DNA from: Bacteroidales bacterium
GTDB taxonomy: Bacteria > Bacteroidota > Bacteroidia > Bacteroidales > UBA3824
Length of the DNA: 50,959 nt
Reading direction: 5' to 3'
NCBI GenBank assembly: GCA_024413595.1
Contig: JAKSUC010000003.1
Span: 76,307-127,265, forward strand
Each line of letters starts with the position of its first letter. Position 1 is the first letter of the stretch. The position numbers were made by a program, and so were the translations under genes. Below the pieces are notes generated by a model. It made no database searches, was not told where the DNA came from, and saw only the letters and a list, made by a program, of their open reading frames with translations. Shown here one piece after another: positions 10,097 through 17,997 of the stretch.

Positions 10097-10819
10097 ATGC
10101 AAAAGATTAGTCAAACGACTCAAGTTATTGAAGCGATGCGAAAAGAAGGTGGTTTTGCAACTTTACGTAGATTAAATGAAATAGTAGATTTTTCTACTTG
10201 GGCTACAAAAACACCAGAAGCTTCTGTAAGACGTATTGTTCAAAAAAGTAAAAATATTTTTCGCATTCAACCTGGTTTATGGGCTCTTGAAGAAATGCGT
10301 AATGAAGTATTGCAAAAATTTGAACTTCAAATTGGAAATCAAAAAAGTGAAGAAGTTTTTTCTCATGGTTATTTTCAAGGTTTGCTAATTCAAATTGGTA
10401 AGTTTAAACAGCAATTAACTTATGTTCCTGCACAAGATAAAGGTCGAAAATTTATGGGAATGCAATCTTTAGAAGATTTATCAGATACTACAATTTTACC
10501 AAATTTTACTTATGAAGAATTGAAGAAAAAAGCTCGTACTATTGACGTTATTTGGTTTAATGAGCGTAAAATGCCATCAGCTTTTTATGAAGTTGAACAT
10601 ACAACAGATATAAAGAATTCTTTATCAAAATTTTATGAATTACAAGATTTTCATGCAGGATTTTATATTGTTGCTAAAAATGACAGAAAAAAGGAATTTG
10701 AGGATAAACTTAATGTTTCAATGTTTGAACCTATTAAAAAACGTGTAATGTTTTTAGATTATGATAGAGTTGTTAATATGTATGAAGGCGAAAAAATAAT
10801 AAATAGTGTTTTATGGTAA
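10097..10819 (+). CDS. HARE-HTH domain protein with nuclease-like C-terminal region
   Basis: 240 residues from the preferred ATG at 10097 (an in-frame ATG at 10040 adds an implausible hydrophobic leader). Residues about 5-70 resemble the HARE-HTH winged helix (ATLRRLN...KTPEASVRRIVQ...FRIQPGLWALEE), found in restriction endonucleases and chromatin proteins. The C-terminal part has IDVIWFNERK...FYEVEHTTDI, compatible with a PD-(D/E)XK-type active site (Asp, then Glu-x-Glu), but I cannot confirm the fold. No methyltransferase is next to it. The next gene begins inside its last codons, suggesting coupled expression. It may be a solitary nuclease or a DNA-binding regulator. Confidence 0.7.
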   Translation: MQKISQTTQVIEAMRKEGGFATLRRLNEIVDFSTWATKTPEASVRRIVQKSKNIFRIQPGLWALEEMRNEVLQKFELQIGNQKSEEVFSHGYFQGLLIQIGKFKQQLTYVPAQDKGRKFMGMQSLEDLSDTTILPNFTYEELKKKARTIDVIWFNERKMPSAFYEVEHTTDIKNSLSKFYELQDFHAGFYIVAKNDRKKEFEDKLNVSMFEPIKKRVMFLDYDRVVNMYEGEKIINSVLW

Positions 10820-11160
10820 ATAAAGTTATGAAAGAGTATATTTTTTATACAACAGAAGGTTTTACTTATCCTCCAATTAATGAAACTTCTGTTGAAAATT
10901 ATCAAGTTTTAGGTCGCTCGTTTGGTAAAAACATAAAAGAAGCAAGACATAATTTAATTAAGGAAAATCCATGGATTGTTGAATGTGGTTTTGATATTAA
11001 TAAAACAATAGCAAAACAACTTATGACTGAAGATATTAAACAAGATATTAATACAATATTGGAATATTTAATGAAAGATGAATATACACATTTTTTAGAA
11101 ATGGAAAAACCTAACGATCATATTTATTGCGTATTACGTCGTTTAAAGAAAGTTATTTAA
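10813..11160 (+). CDS. Hypothetical protein, coupled to upstream HARE-HTH gene
   Basis: 115 residues, no signal peptide, mixed charged composition, no family recognised. The ATG at 10813 overlaps the end of the upstream gene; another in-frame ATG at 10828 is possible. The coupling suggests it works with the HARE-HTH/nuclease-like protein. Reading past its stop in the same frame gives 48 more sense codons of protein-like sequence (see the remnant at 11161). Confidence 0.7.
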   Translation: MVNKVMKEYIFYTTEGFTYPPINETSVENYQVLGRSFGKNIKEARHNLIKENPWIVECGFDINKTIAKQLMTEDIKQDINTILEYLMKDEYTHFLEMEKPNDHIYCVLRRLKKVI

Positions 11161-11307
11161 TATTTCAGTCCTTATTATGCAGTTTTACATTTTGATAATA
11201 GTAAACAAATTCCAATAGATATTGAAACTTCATTAAATCAAGGACGAAACACATTTATAGCTAAAATAATGAATATTAGCGAGTTTATTAATTTCTTCTA
11301 CAAATAA
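11161..11307 (+). pseudogene. 3' remnant of a gene, without start codon
   Basis: Directly after the stop of the 115-residue gene and in the same frame, 48 codons are open to a stop at 11305 and read like real protein: YYAVLHFDNSKQIPIDIET near the start, NISEFINFFYK at the end. There is no usable start codon. It may be the tail of a lost gene, or a C-terminal extension cut off by the TAA at 11158. Its last bases overlap the convergent gene at 11298. Confidence 0.5.
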
Positions 11308-11555
11308 TCAGTCCATTCAACATTTTCATCATTTTCGTTATATCCCATTATGTGTAAGCAATTTTCGCAACAATAATGTACGCATTCATCAACAAGAAAA
11401 CCTTCAACATGAGGTTTTAAACAACATTCGCAAATTCTAACATTGTCAATTTCAAATTTGTCAATAATAACTTGCAAATCAGCCATATAATCAATTCTTG
11501 GAACATGTTGACGAATAATAGTTAATGCTACTAAATGATTTTCTTCTACTGTCAT
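11298..11555 (-). CDS. Small Cys-rich putative zinc-binding protein
   Basis: 85 residues. The C-terminal half has a treble-clef/zinc-ribbon-like spacing of cysteines and histidines (CECCLKPHVEGFLVDECVHY followed by CCENCL), suggesting binding of one or two zinc ions; the N-terminal half is helical and charged. No family is recognised. It is alone on the minus strand between two plus-strand gene groups. Function unknown; a DNA-, RNA- or protein-binding adaptor is possible. Confidence 0.7.
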   Translation of the reverse strand: MTVEENHLVALTIIRQHVPRIDYMADLQVIIDKFEIDNVRICECCLKPHVEGFLVDECVHYCCENCLHIMGYNENDENVEWTDYL

Positions 11556-11740
11556 AATTTTTGTGTTTTAAATTTGTGGCGAATGTAAAAGATCGTTATA
11601 ACGAAAAAAATTATTTTAGATCTTATTAACAAAATTTAGATCATTTGAAAAAAAAAATCTCACAAAAAAAAATCAACCTCATTTCAAAATTTTCCTTATC
11701 TTGCAACATAATAAATGTTGAAATAAAAAAACTTTAGATA

Positions 11741-12061
11741 ATGGAAAATATAATAAAAATAGCATCAAATTCATTTGATGAAATGTTTAAATTAGCAAAA
11801 TCGCTTCAAAACAATGAATTAACCGAAGGACAAGAAGTTGAAATTGAAGGTACTGCAAGTGTATGTTGTTCTCAATTGAGTATTGGACAAGGGAACGACA
11901 ATGGTGAATGGTTTGGTACTAGCCTTGTTGTAAACGGTTGGTCTTCAGATGATTTGCCAGAAGATGGAACTCCAATAAAAGTTTCTGCTTTTGTTAAAAA
12001 AAACACAGAATACTTTTTTGAATATTTAGAAACCACACCTGATAAGGTAACTATTTTATAA
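11741..12061 (+). CDS. Hypothetical protein paired with SUKH-like gene
   Basis: 106 residues, acidic, no signal peptide, no recognised domain. The stop is followed one base later by the ATG of the next gene (12063), so they form a pair. A candidate Bacteroidota promoter with a weak -7 element (tatcttg, near 11697) lies upstream. Because the partner looks like an immunity protein, this may belong to a toxin/immunity cassette that has lost its toxin, but nothing in its own sequence shows this. Confidence 0.7.
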   Translation: MENIIKIASNSFDEMFKLAKSLQNNELTEGQEVEIEGTASVCCSQLSIGQGNDNGEWFGTSLVVNGWSSDDLPEDGTPIKVSAFVKKNTEYFFEYLETTPDKVTIL

Positions 12062-12062
12062 T

Positions 12063-12620
12063 ATGCAACTTACAGGTTCTCATCAAGAGCGAGTTGAAAA
12101 AATAATTCAATTTGCTCTTGAAAATAATAAACATAAAGTTTCGATAAATCAAATAGAAAAAGTTTACCAAACAGCAAACATTCCATTTATAAAATCAGCA
12201 CGTGTTTTTTTTGAAAAATATAGTGGACTTTTTAAGGATTGTTATATGTTCACTGACAAAAAAATAAATAAAATTAATTTTGAATTCAATTTATTAGCTG
12301 ATACATATAATCAAAAACAATTTAACGAAGCAGTAACCGAACTTAATGAGTGGTATTCTCCAAATGAAGAAACATCTTTTGGGCATTTAATAAAAATTGC
12401 ATCATTCATATTTGAAAATTTTGGAAAAACTGCAATTCCTCTTGGGTATATTGGATATTATTATTCTGCAAATGTTTGGATAACAGAAGATAACAAACTT
12501 TTTGTATTTCATGAATATAACGATTATGAATTGTTAGAATACAATACTTTAAAAGATTTTCTATGTACTGAATTGTTAGCCGAAAAACCTTGCAGAATAG
12601 AATTTAACAATATTTGTTGA
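12063..12620 (+). CDS. SUKH-like (SMI1/KNR4 superfamily) protein, possible immunity protein
   Basis: 185 residues, no signal peptide. The N-terminal part (ERVEKIIQFALENN...ARVFFEKYSGLF) and the C-terminal part (FGKTAIPLGYIGYYYSANVW, then LFVFHEYNDYELLEYNTLKD) follow the layout of SUKH-3-type proteins, which are often immunity proteins against polymorphic toxins. No toxin gene is adjacent. It directly follows the 106-residue gene. The assignment rests on pattern likeness only; other small alpha/beta folds are possible. Confidence 0.6.
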   Translation: MQLTGSHQERVEKIIQFALENNKHKVSINQIEKVYQTANIPFIKSARVFFEKYSGLFKDCYMFTDKKINKINFEFNLLADTYNQKQFNEAVTELNEWYSPNEETSFGHLIKIASFIFENFGKTAIPLGYIGYYYSANVWITEDNKLFVFHEYNDYELLEYNTLKDFLCTELLAEKPCRIEFNNIC

Positions 12621-12687
12621 TATTTTAAATAATTAAATTATACTTTATTATTAAAATAAAAAATGTATCCACTTAAAATATGTTGTC

Positions 12688-13203
12688 ATGACCAAACTAG
12701 AAACACCAGTAGGAATATTAAAAATATATTTAAATGGTCAAGAATTTGATTTTGAGCCAATTAAATCAGATTTAGGATATTATTATAAATATAATGATAT
12801 TGTTTTTCCAGATTTATTGTATAATATAAAATTAGACTTAAATCAATTTAAAAAAGGAGATATTATAGTAGCTCAAATATTAGGCGCCAAATTAGAATAT
12901 GAAAGTGGAGATGAACGTACAATAACCAAAATAGGAACAAATTCAGAATATACATTTGGTTTAGGTTCTAGTGATGATTTTGATTATTATGATTTTGGTT
13001 TTAATCCAGACAGTCCAAATTTTGATTTTAATAAAGATATAAAAGTACCATTTCATTTGAGTAAAGTATTGGAAAATGGCTATGAAATAAAAATAATTGA
13101 CAATCCAAATAAATATCCAAACATACCTTTTCAATTTATAATAGGTTGTGTAAAAGGTACTTCTGATTTAGAATATGATTTAATTTATTATTGTACATGT
13201 TAG
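12688..13203 (+). CDS. Hypothetical acidic protein
   Basis: 171 residues, cytoplasmic, very acidic and aromatic in the middle (SSDDFDYYDFGFNPDSPNFD). No family recognised. It lies 67 bases after the SUKH-like gene, and a beta-rich acidic cytoplasmic protein there would fit another immunity-type protein, but that is only inference from context. Confidence 0.65.
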   Translation: MTKLETPVGILKIYLNGQEFDFEPIKSDLGYYYKYNDIVFPDLLYNIKLDLNQFKKGDIIVAQILGAKLEYESGDERTITKIGTNSEYTFGLGSSDDFDYYDFGFNPDSPNFDFNKDIKVPFHLSKVLENGYEIKIIDNPNKYPNIPFQFIIGCVKGTSDLEYDLIYYCTC

Positions 13204-13294
13204 ATTTATAGTGTTTTTTATTTATGATTAAGATAATTTTTAATTGTTAAAATATTAATTATTAAGTAGATATATTATTTTTTGCTTTTAGAAC

Positions 13295-13549
13295 AACCGC
13301 ATTATCTCGATATTTTTATGAGTTATCGCCATCATTCTAAAAATAATAACCGCATTATCTTGATATTTTTATGAGTTATCGCCATCATTCTAAAAATAAT
13401 AACCGCATTATCTTGATATTTTTATGAGTTATCGCCATTATTCTAAAAATAATAACCACATTATCTCGATATTTTATGAGTTATCGCCATTATTCTAAAA
13501 ATAATAACCGCATTATCTCGATTTTTTTTTGAGTTATCGCCATTATTCC
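13295..13549 (+). repeat. Tandem array of five 53-bp repeats
   Basis: Units begin with aaccgcattatctcgatatt at 13295, 13348, 13401, 13454 (variant aaccaca) and 13506, with periods 53, 53, 53 and 52; the fifth is cut at about 13549. Copies differ at few positions (tctcg/tcttg, catca/catta). There are no spacers between copies. The array ends inside the promoter of the AAA+ ATPase gene. It fills most of the non-coding stretch 13204-13581, which otherwise shows only AT-rich sequence. Confidence 0.95.
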
Positions 13550-13558
13550 TTATATTTG
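13528..13558 (+). promoter_or_regulatory. Bacteroidota-type promoter of the AAA+ ATPase gene
   Basis: TTTG at 13528-13531, then 19 bases, then TATATTTG at 13551-13558, matching the -33/-7 elements of Bacteroidota promoters; the start codon is at 13582. The -33 element sits in the last 53-bp repeat copy, where tttttatgag of the other copies has become a T-run ending in tttg. Confidence 0.7.
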
Positions 13559-13581
13559 TAACATCAAAAATCGTTTGTATT

Positions 13582-15024
13582 ATGTTAAAAAAGCAAAATA
13601 TTGTAGGAAGAAAAGCCGAACAAGAAGTATTAAATTCTTGTGTAATGTCTTCAAAATCAGAGTTTATAGCAGTATATGGTCGTCGAAGAATAGGCAAAAC
13701 CTATTTGATAAAACAATATTTTAAAGAACAATTTGATTTTTACATGACAGGAAGTTTAAATATGTCAAAATCAGAACATTTAGCATATTTTAATAGTCAA
13801 ATAAATAAATATTCAAAAAGTTGTTATCCATTAGTAAAAACATGGTTTGATGCTTTTAAACAATTAGAACATTATCTATCCACCTTAAAAAACAAGAAAA
13901 AAATAATAATATTTATAGACGAATTACCTTGGTTTGACAAAAAAAACACAAAATTTTTGTCAAACTTTGAATTATTTTGGAATAGTTTTGCGTCAGAGTT
14001 AAATAATTTAAAACTAATAGTTTGTGGTTCTTCCACAACATGGATGGTAACAAAATTTTTAGGAAATAAAGGAGGTTTACACAATAGAGTAACTCGCAAA
14101 ATAAATCTAAAACCATTTACATTAAAAGAAACCGAAGATTTTCTAAAATATTTAAAAATTGATTGGGATCGACTACAAATACTTCAATGTTATATGACAT
14201 TTGGAGGTGTTCCATATTATTTAAGTTTATTAAAAAGAGAATTTAGTTTAATTCAAAATATAGATTATTTATTTTTTAGTGAAAATTCTGAACTTAAAAA
14301 TGAATATACATTATTATATTCTTCTTTATTTAATGACTCAAAAATATATCATAGAATAATAGAATTATTAGCCACAAAACTACAAGGATTATCAAGAAAA
14401 GAAATTGTAGAAAAACTTAAAATCACTGATAATGGAACATTAAGTGAAGCATTTGAAAATTTAGTGAATTGTGATTTTATTCGTAGTTATTCACCGTTTA
14501 AGAAAAACAAAAGAGACTCACTTTTTCAATTAACAGATTTATTTTCATTGTTTTATCTTAAATTTGTAAAAAATTATAATGGTAAAAATCAACATTTTTT
14601 TGCAGAATTAAAAGATGAAAAGAAATCAAATTGGTATGGATATTCATTTGAACAAGTATGTTTATTGCATACCAATCAAATAAAACAAAGTTTAGGAATT
14701 TCAGGTGTTGCAAGTGATATATGTTCATGGAGTTATACCTCAAAACAAGATGAAAATTTGCAGGAAAAAGGAACTCAAATAGATTTGATAATTGATAGAG
14801 ATGATAGAATTATAAATATTTGTGAAATAAAATATTCTGAGTCGAAATACGAAATATCATCAAGTTTAAACGAAAAATTATTGTATCGAAAAACATTATT
14901 TAAGTCAAAAACTAAAACTTCAAAAACTATTCATTTAACAATGATAACAACAAAAGGATTGACCAATTCAAAATATTGTGGCAATATAAATTCATCGATT
15001 ATATTAGACGATTTATTTTGTTAA
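13582..15024 (+). CDS. AAA+ ATPase with C-terminal DUF234-type nuclease-like domain
   Basis: 480 residues. Walker A GRRRIGKT (33-40) and Walker B IIIFIDELPW (about 108-117); FGGVPYYL and a winged-helix segment (GLSRKEIVEKLKI) follow. The C-terminal region has GTQIDLIIDRDDRIINICEI, then KYSE, a PD-(D/E)XK-like signature typical of the DUF234 part of this archaeal-type ATPase family. These are common, mobile-like accessory genes in Bacteroidota and archaea; their role is not settled (DNA maintenance or defence have been proposed). It stands alone behind a 53-bp repeat array that carries its promoter. Confidence 0.88.
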   Translation: MLKKQNIVGRKAEQEVLNSCVMSSKSEFIAVYGRRRIGKTYLIKQYFKEQFDFYMTGSLNMSKSEHLAYFNSQINKYSKSCYPLVKTWFDAFKQLEHYLSTLKNKKKIIIFIDELPWFDKKNTKFLSNFELFWNSFASELNNLKLIVCGSSTTWMVTKFLGNKGGLHNRVTRKINLKPFTLKETEDFLKYLKIDWDRLQILQCYMTFGGVPYYLSLLKREFSLIQNIDYLFFSENSELKNEYTLLYSSLFNDSKIYHRIIELLATKLQGLSRKEIVEKLKITDNGTLSEAFENLVNCDFIRSYSPFKKNKRDSLFQLTDLFSLFYLKFVKNYNGKNQHFFAELKDEKKSNWYGYSFEQVCLLHTNQIKQSLGISGVASDICSWSYTSKQDENLQEKGTQIDLIIDRDDRIINICEIKYSESKYEISSSLNEKLLYRKTLFKSKTKTSKTIHLTMITTKGLTNSKYCGNINSSIILDDLFC

Positions 15025-15107
15025 AGTTAATTTTGTTGTTGTTTAAGAGAATTTTGAAAATAATTCAATCAAAAATTAAAGCACTAAGCTCCCCAAAAAT
15101 TAATGAT

Positions 15108-15135
15108 AAAAATTATTTGTAAGTAAATAATTTTT
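15108..15135 (+). terminator. AT-only hairpin after the ATPase gene
   Basis: Perfect 11-bp inverted repeat aaaaattattt / aaataattttt with a 6-base loop, followed by aataatttt. It contains no G or C in the stem, so it would be weak. It lies between the ATPase gene and the lipoprotein gene. Confidence 0.3.
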
Positions 15136-15171
15136 AATAATTTTCGCCAAAATATATAAATAATATTTACT

Positions 15172-16095
15172 ATGAAAAAACACGTAATTTATGTATCAAT
15201 GCTTTCATTAGCAATGATATTTGCCTCTTGTTTTGGCAAAGGTAATCAACAAACAGAAGAAAATTCTGAAAACCAAGAAGAAAAAACTGAAACAGTAGAG
15301 CAAAAAGAAGAAGAAAAACCAGAAGTTCAACCTTTAGAAGTTGACAAAACCAACAATGATCCAAGCTATTGGGCAAATAAATATGGAATTGGTCAATGTC
15401 CCTTCGATATTAAAACAACAGAAACGAAACGTTTCTATGCTCGAAGTCCAAAAGATTTAAGAGACTGGGTTTATTCAGAAATGAATACAGATGGATGGTA
15501 TATTTACAACGATCTTGTAATTTCAAAAGATGGCAAATGGGCTGTAGGTCCTGATTTTGAGTCATTTTCATCATTTTGTACTTATGAAGCAAAACCTTAT
15601 GATGGTCCATCTTTGTCGGAAGAAGAACTTGCAAAAGGTTTTGAAGGCGTACTTTATCAAGTTAAATCATTTATTCCATTAAAAATAACTGATGTTCAAT
15701 TAAAAGGAAATCGTATAGATACATTAAACAATTTAGAGCCAAGTATGTATAAAATTCGTAATATATTCGAAGAACAAGAATATATTTCATTTTATTTAAG
15801 TGGAAAACAAAAATGTGAAGAAGAGCCAGATGCTCAATCATTTGTTTACGCTTTCCCTCATGAATTAGGAATTGCAAAAGCAGGTGTTTTAACAGATGAA
15901 TTAAAAGAAAAAGCTGTTGCTAAAACTGAAATTCAAAATTTAGGTCGAGACGGAAATAATGAAGAACCAAAAGCAGAATTTTATATTCCAAGTGAAAATG
16001 GTTCTGGCGTTGGTCAATTTGATTTAGTTTTTGTATATAATGATTTAATTTCTCATTATATAACAATTCATACAATACAAAAATCTGAAGAATAA
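15172..16095 (+). CDS. Lipoprotein, first of a tandem paralogous pair
   Basis: 307 residues with a signal peptide and lipobox FASC (Cys20), then a Glu/Gln-rich low-complexity linker to about residue 55 and a globular domain. The shared core (LRDWVYSEMNTDGWYIYNDL and VISKDGKW, PSENGSGVGQFDLVFVYND) recurs in the next gene, so the two arose by duplication. No known family recognised. Probably anchored in the outer membrane with the domain held off by the linker. A terminator separates it from its paralogue. Confidence 0.85.
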   Translation: MKKHVIYVSMLSLAMIFASCFGKGNQQTEENSENQEEKTETVEQKEEEKPEVQPLEVDKTNNDPSYWANKYGIGQCPFDIKTTETKRFYARSPKDLRDWVYSEMNTDGWYIYNDLVISKDGKWAVGPDFESFSSFCTYEAKPYDGPSLSEEELAKGFEGVLYQVKSFIPLKITDVQLKGNRIDTLNNLEPSMYKIRNIFEEQEYISFYLSGKQKCEEEPDAQSFVYAFPHELGIAKAGVLTDELKEKAVAKTEIQNLGRDGNNEEPKAEFYIPSENGSGVGQFDLVFVYNDLISHYITIHTIQKSEE

Positions 16096-16112
16096 TTAAT
16101 TAGTTAATAATT

Positions 16113-16143
16113 AAGAGGTTGCACAATGTGTAACCTCTTTTTT
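16113..16143 (+). terminator. Rho-independent terminator
   Basis: Stem aagaggttgcac (16113-16124) with gtgtaacctctt (16128-16139), one wobble pair, 3-base loop, ending in a run of T. It ends the first lipoprotein transcript. Confidence 0.85.
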
Positions 16144-16157
16144 AATACAATAAAGAC

Positions 16158-17072
16158 ATGAAAAAAAGAATAATATATTTATCATTGGTTTCAATTTCAA
16201 TGGTTTTTGCTTCTTGTGGAGGAAATAATAATCAAAATAATGTTAGTGAACAAAATGAAGAAATAACAGAAACTATTGAAGATAATGAAGTTGAAGCAGA
16301 AACAACAACACAAAAACCTATTCAAATAGATAAAACAAATAAAAATCCACAATATTGGCGCGAATTATATCAATGTAATTATAATCCATTTACAATTATT
16401 GTAGGTGACCAAGAAAAAAATTATGAATTTCGTGATGGTGGACAATTAAAAGATTGGGTTTATTCTGAATTAAATACAGATGGTTGGTATTATTATAATG
16501 ATTTAGTAATTTCAAAAGATGGAAAATGGTCGGTTGCAGATGACGCTTTCTTTTTCTCATGTTCATTTACAGCCGAACCTTATAACGGAAAAACTTTACC
16601 AACAGAACAACAAACAGATACTTTAGAAGGAATTCTTTATCGTGTAAATTCATTTTTACCATTAAAACTTAGAGGATTAAAATTAAATGGAAATAAAACA
16701 TTACAAGAATTAAATGATAAAGAGTTGGCATTTACTGGAATTCGTAATGTTTTTGAAGAACAAGAAACAATTTCGTTTTATGTAGCAGGATCTCAATATA
16801 TAGATATAGAACCAGATGCAAAATCATATATTTATGCATTTCCACATGAATTAGGAATTACAAAATTGGGAGTAATGACCGATGATATCAAATCAAAAGC
16901 AGTTGCAACATCAGAGCTTTCTGATATAGGCGTTGACGGCAAAGATGTAGCTGATGCAGAATTTACTATTCCAAGTGAAAATGGTTCTGGCGTTGGTCAA
17001 TTTGATTTAGTTTTTGTTTATAATGATATAATAACAGGTTTTATTATTGTTCATACAGAACCAAGTAAATAA
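16158..17072 (+). CDS. Lipoprotein, second of a tandem paralogous pair
   Basis: 304 residues; lipobox FASC (Cys20), acidic linker to about residue 55, then the same domain as the gene before it: LKDWVYSELNTDGWYYYNDL, VISKDGKWSV, a central FEEQETISFYVAG block and PSENGSGVGQFDLVFVYND. Divergence is greatest in the linker and middle. Function unknown; both copies appear intact, so both are probably used. It begins 14 bases after the upstream T-run, so it may depend on read-through or a promoter overlapping the terminator. Confidence 0.85.
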   Translation: MKKRIIYLSLVSISMVFASCGGNNNQNNVSEQNEEITETIEDNEVEAETTTQKPIQIDKTNKNPQYWRELYQCNYNPFTIIVGDQEKNYEFRDGGQLKDWVYSELNTDGWYYYNDLVISKDGKWSVADDAFFFSCSFTAEPYNGKTLPTEQQTDTLEGILYRVNSFLPLKLRGLKLNGNKTLQELNDKELAFTGIRNVFEEQETISFYVAGSQYIDIEPDAKSYIYAFPHELGITKLGVMTDDIKSKAVATSELSDIGVDGKDVADAEFTIPSENGSGVGQFDLVFVYNDIITGFIIVHTEPSK

Positions 17073-17092
17073 TAAAAAAATAAATAATTTTG

Positions 17093-17121
17093 AGGTTGCA
17101 TTATAAATGCAACCTTTTTTT
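17093..17121 (+). terminator. Rho-independent terminator
   Basis: Perfect 9-bp stem aggttgcat / atgcaacct with a 5-base loop and a T-run. The stem sequence resembles that of the terminator at 16113, so the duplication of the lipoprotein genes may have included the terminator. Confidence 0.85.
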
Positions 17122-17143
17122 ATAAAAAATGATTTTCAGAGAA

Positions 17144-17884
17144 ATGCAGAATTATAAAATAATAGTTCAATATGATGGAACCAAATATCAAGGCTGGCAA
17201 ATTCAGCGCAGTTCTGACCAAACAATTCAAGGTAAAATTTCAGCTGTACTATCCAAAATGGCTGATACTCAAATAGAAGTTGTTGGAAGTGGTAGAACAG
17301 ATGCTGGAGTTCATGCTTTGGGGCAAGTAGCAAATTTTTTTATGCCTGAAAAATTTTCAGAAAATCAAATTATTAATTATTTAAATGAGTATCTTCCAGA
17401 AGATATTGCCGTTTGTAAAATTCAAAAAGTTGATGAACGTTTTCATGCTAGATTTAGTTGTAAATCAAAAACATATCGTTATAGAATATTTATATCAAAC
17501 ATACCAAATGTTTTTGAACGCAAATATTATTATCAGTATTTAGACGCAAAAATTGATGTCAATTTAATGAAAAATGCTGTAAAATATTTGATAGGAGAAC
17601 ATGATTTTAAATCATTTTGTGGAAATACACATATAAAAAAGTCTACAATACGAACAATTTTTAGTATTGATATTCAAAGTACAGAAAATGAGATAATTAT
17701 AGATTATTCTGGTGACGGATTTCTTCAAAATATGGTAAGAATTTTAACAGGAACTCTTATTGAAATTGGTACAAAACAAATTTTGTTAGATACTTTACCT
17801 CAAATAATTACGTCAAAAAATCGTCAATTAGCTGGATTTACTGCACCTCCACAAGGTTTAACTTTGTTGAAAGTGGAATACTAG
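17144..17884 (+). CDS. truA: tRNA pseudouridine synthase A
   Basis: 246 residues from the ATG at 17144; an in-frame ATG at 17129 would add five residues (MIFRE) before the usual family N-terminus. TruA converts uridines 38-40 of the tRNA anticodon arm to pseudouridine. Motifs: YDGTKYQGWQ at 10-19 and GSGRTDAGVHALGQ with catalytic Asp53; FHARFSC and FLQNMVRILTGTLIEIG also match. Length is normal. It stands alone between a terminator and the Rpn-like gene. Confidence 0.95.
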   Translation: MQNYKIIVQYDGTKYQGWQIQRSSDQTIQGKISAVLSKMADTQIEVVGSGRTDAGVHALGQVANFFMPEKFSENQIINYLNEYLPEDIAVCKIQKVDERFHARFSCKSKTYRYRIFISNIPNVFERKYYYQYLDAKIDVNLMKNAVKYLIGEHDFKSFCGNTHIKKSTIRTIFSIDIQSTENEIIIDYSGDGFLQNMVRILTGTLIEIGTKQILLDTLPQIITSKNRQLAGFTAPPQGLTLLKVEY

Positions 17885-17945
17885 TTTTTTTCATAAATTT
17901 AAAATCCTAAAATTATATTTTTGTATCTCTAAATACTCTTTTTTA

Positions 17946-17976
17946 TTGTATATCATCAAAATAATCACTAAATTTG
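17946..17976 (+). promoter_or_regulatory. Promoter of the Rpn-like nuclease gene, shared with the gene at 38808
   Basis: TTG at 17946-17948, 20 bases, TAAATTTG at 17969-17976. The block tatcatcaaaataat, then taaatttgca and a nearby caaa, is nearly identical to the one before the other PDDEXK gene (38749-38779). Confidence 0.75.
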
Positions 17977-17997
17977 CATTGCAAATTATATTAAATC

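Noticed and set aside
13295..13549. CRISPR array
   Set aside because: The 53-bp units abut without unique spacers, are too long for repeats, and no cas gene is near.
13295..13549. Iteron-type replication origin
   Set aside because: No initiator (Rep/DnaA) gene or DnaA boxes are seen, and the array ends in an ordinary promoter.
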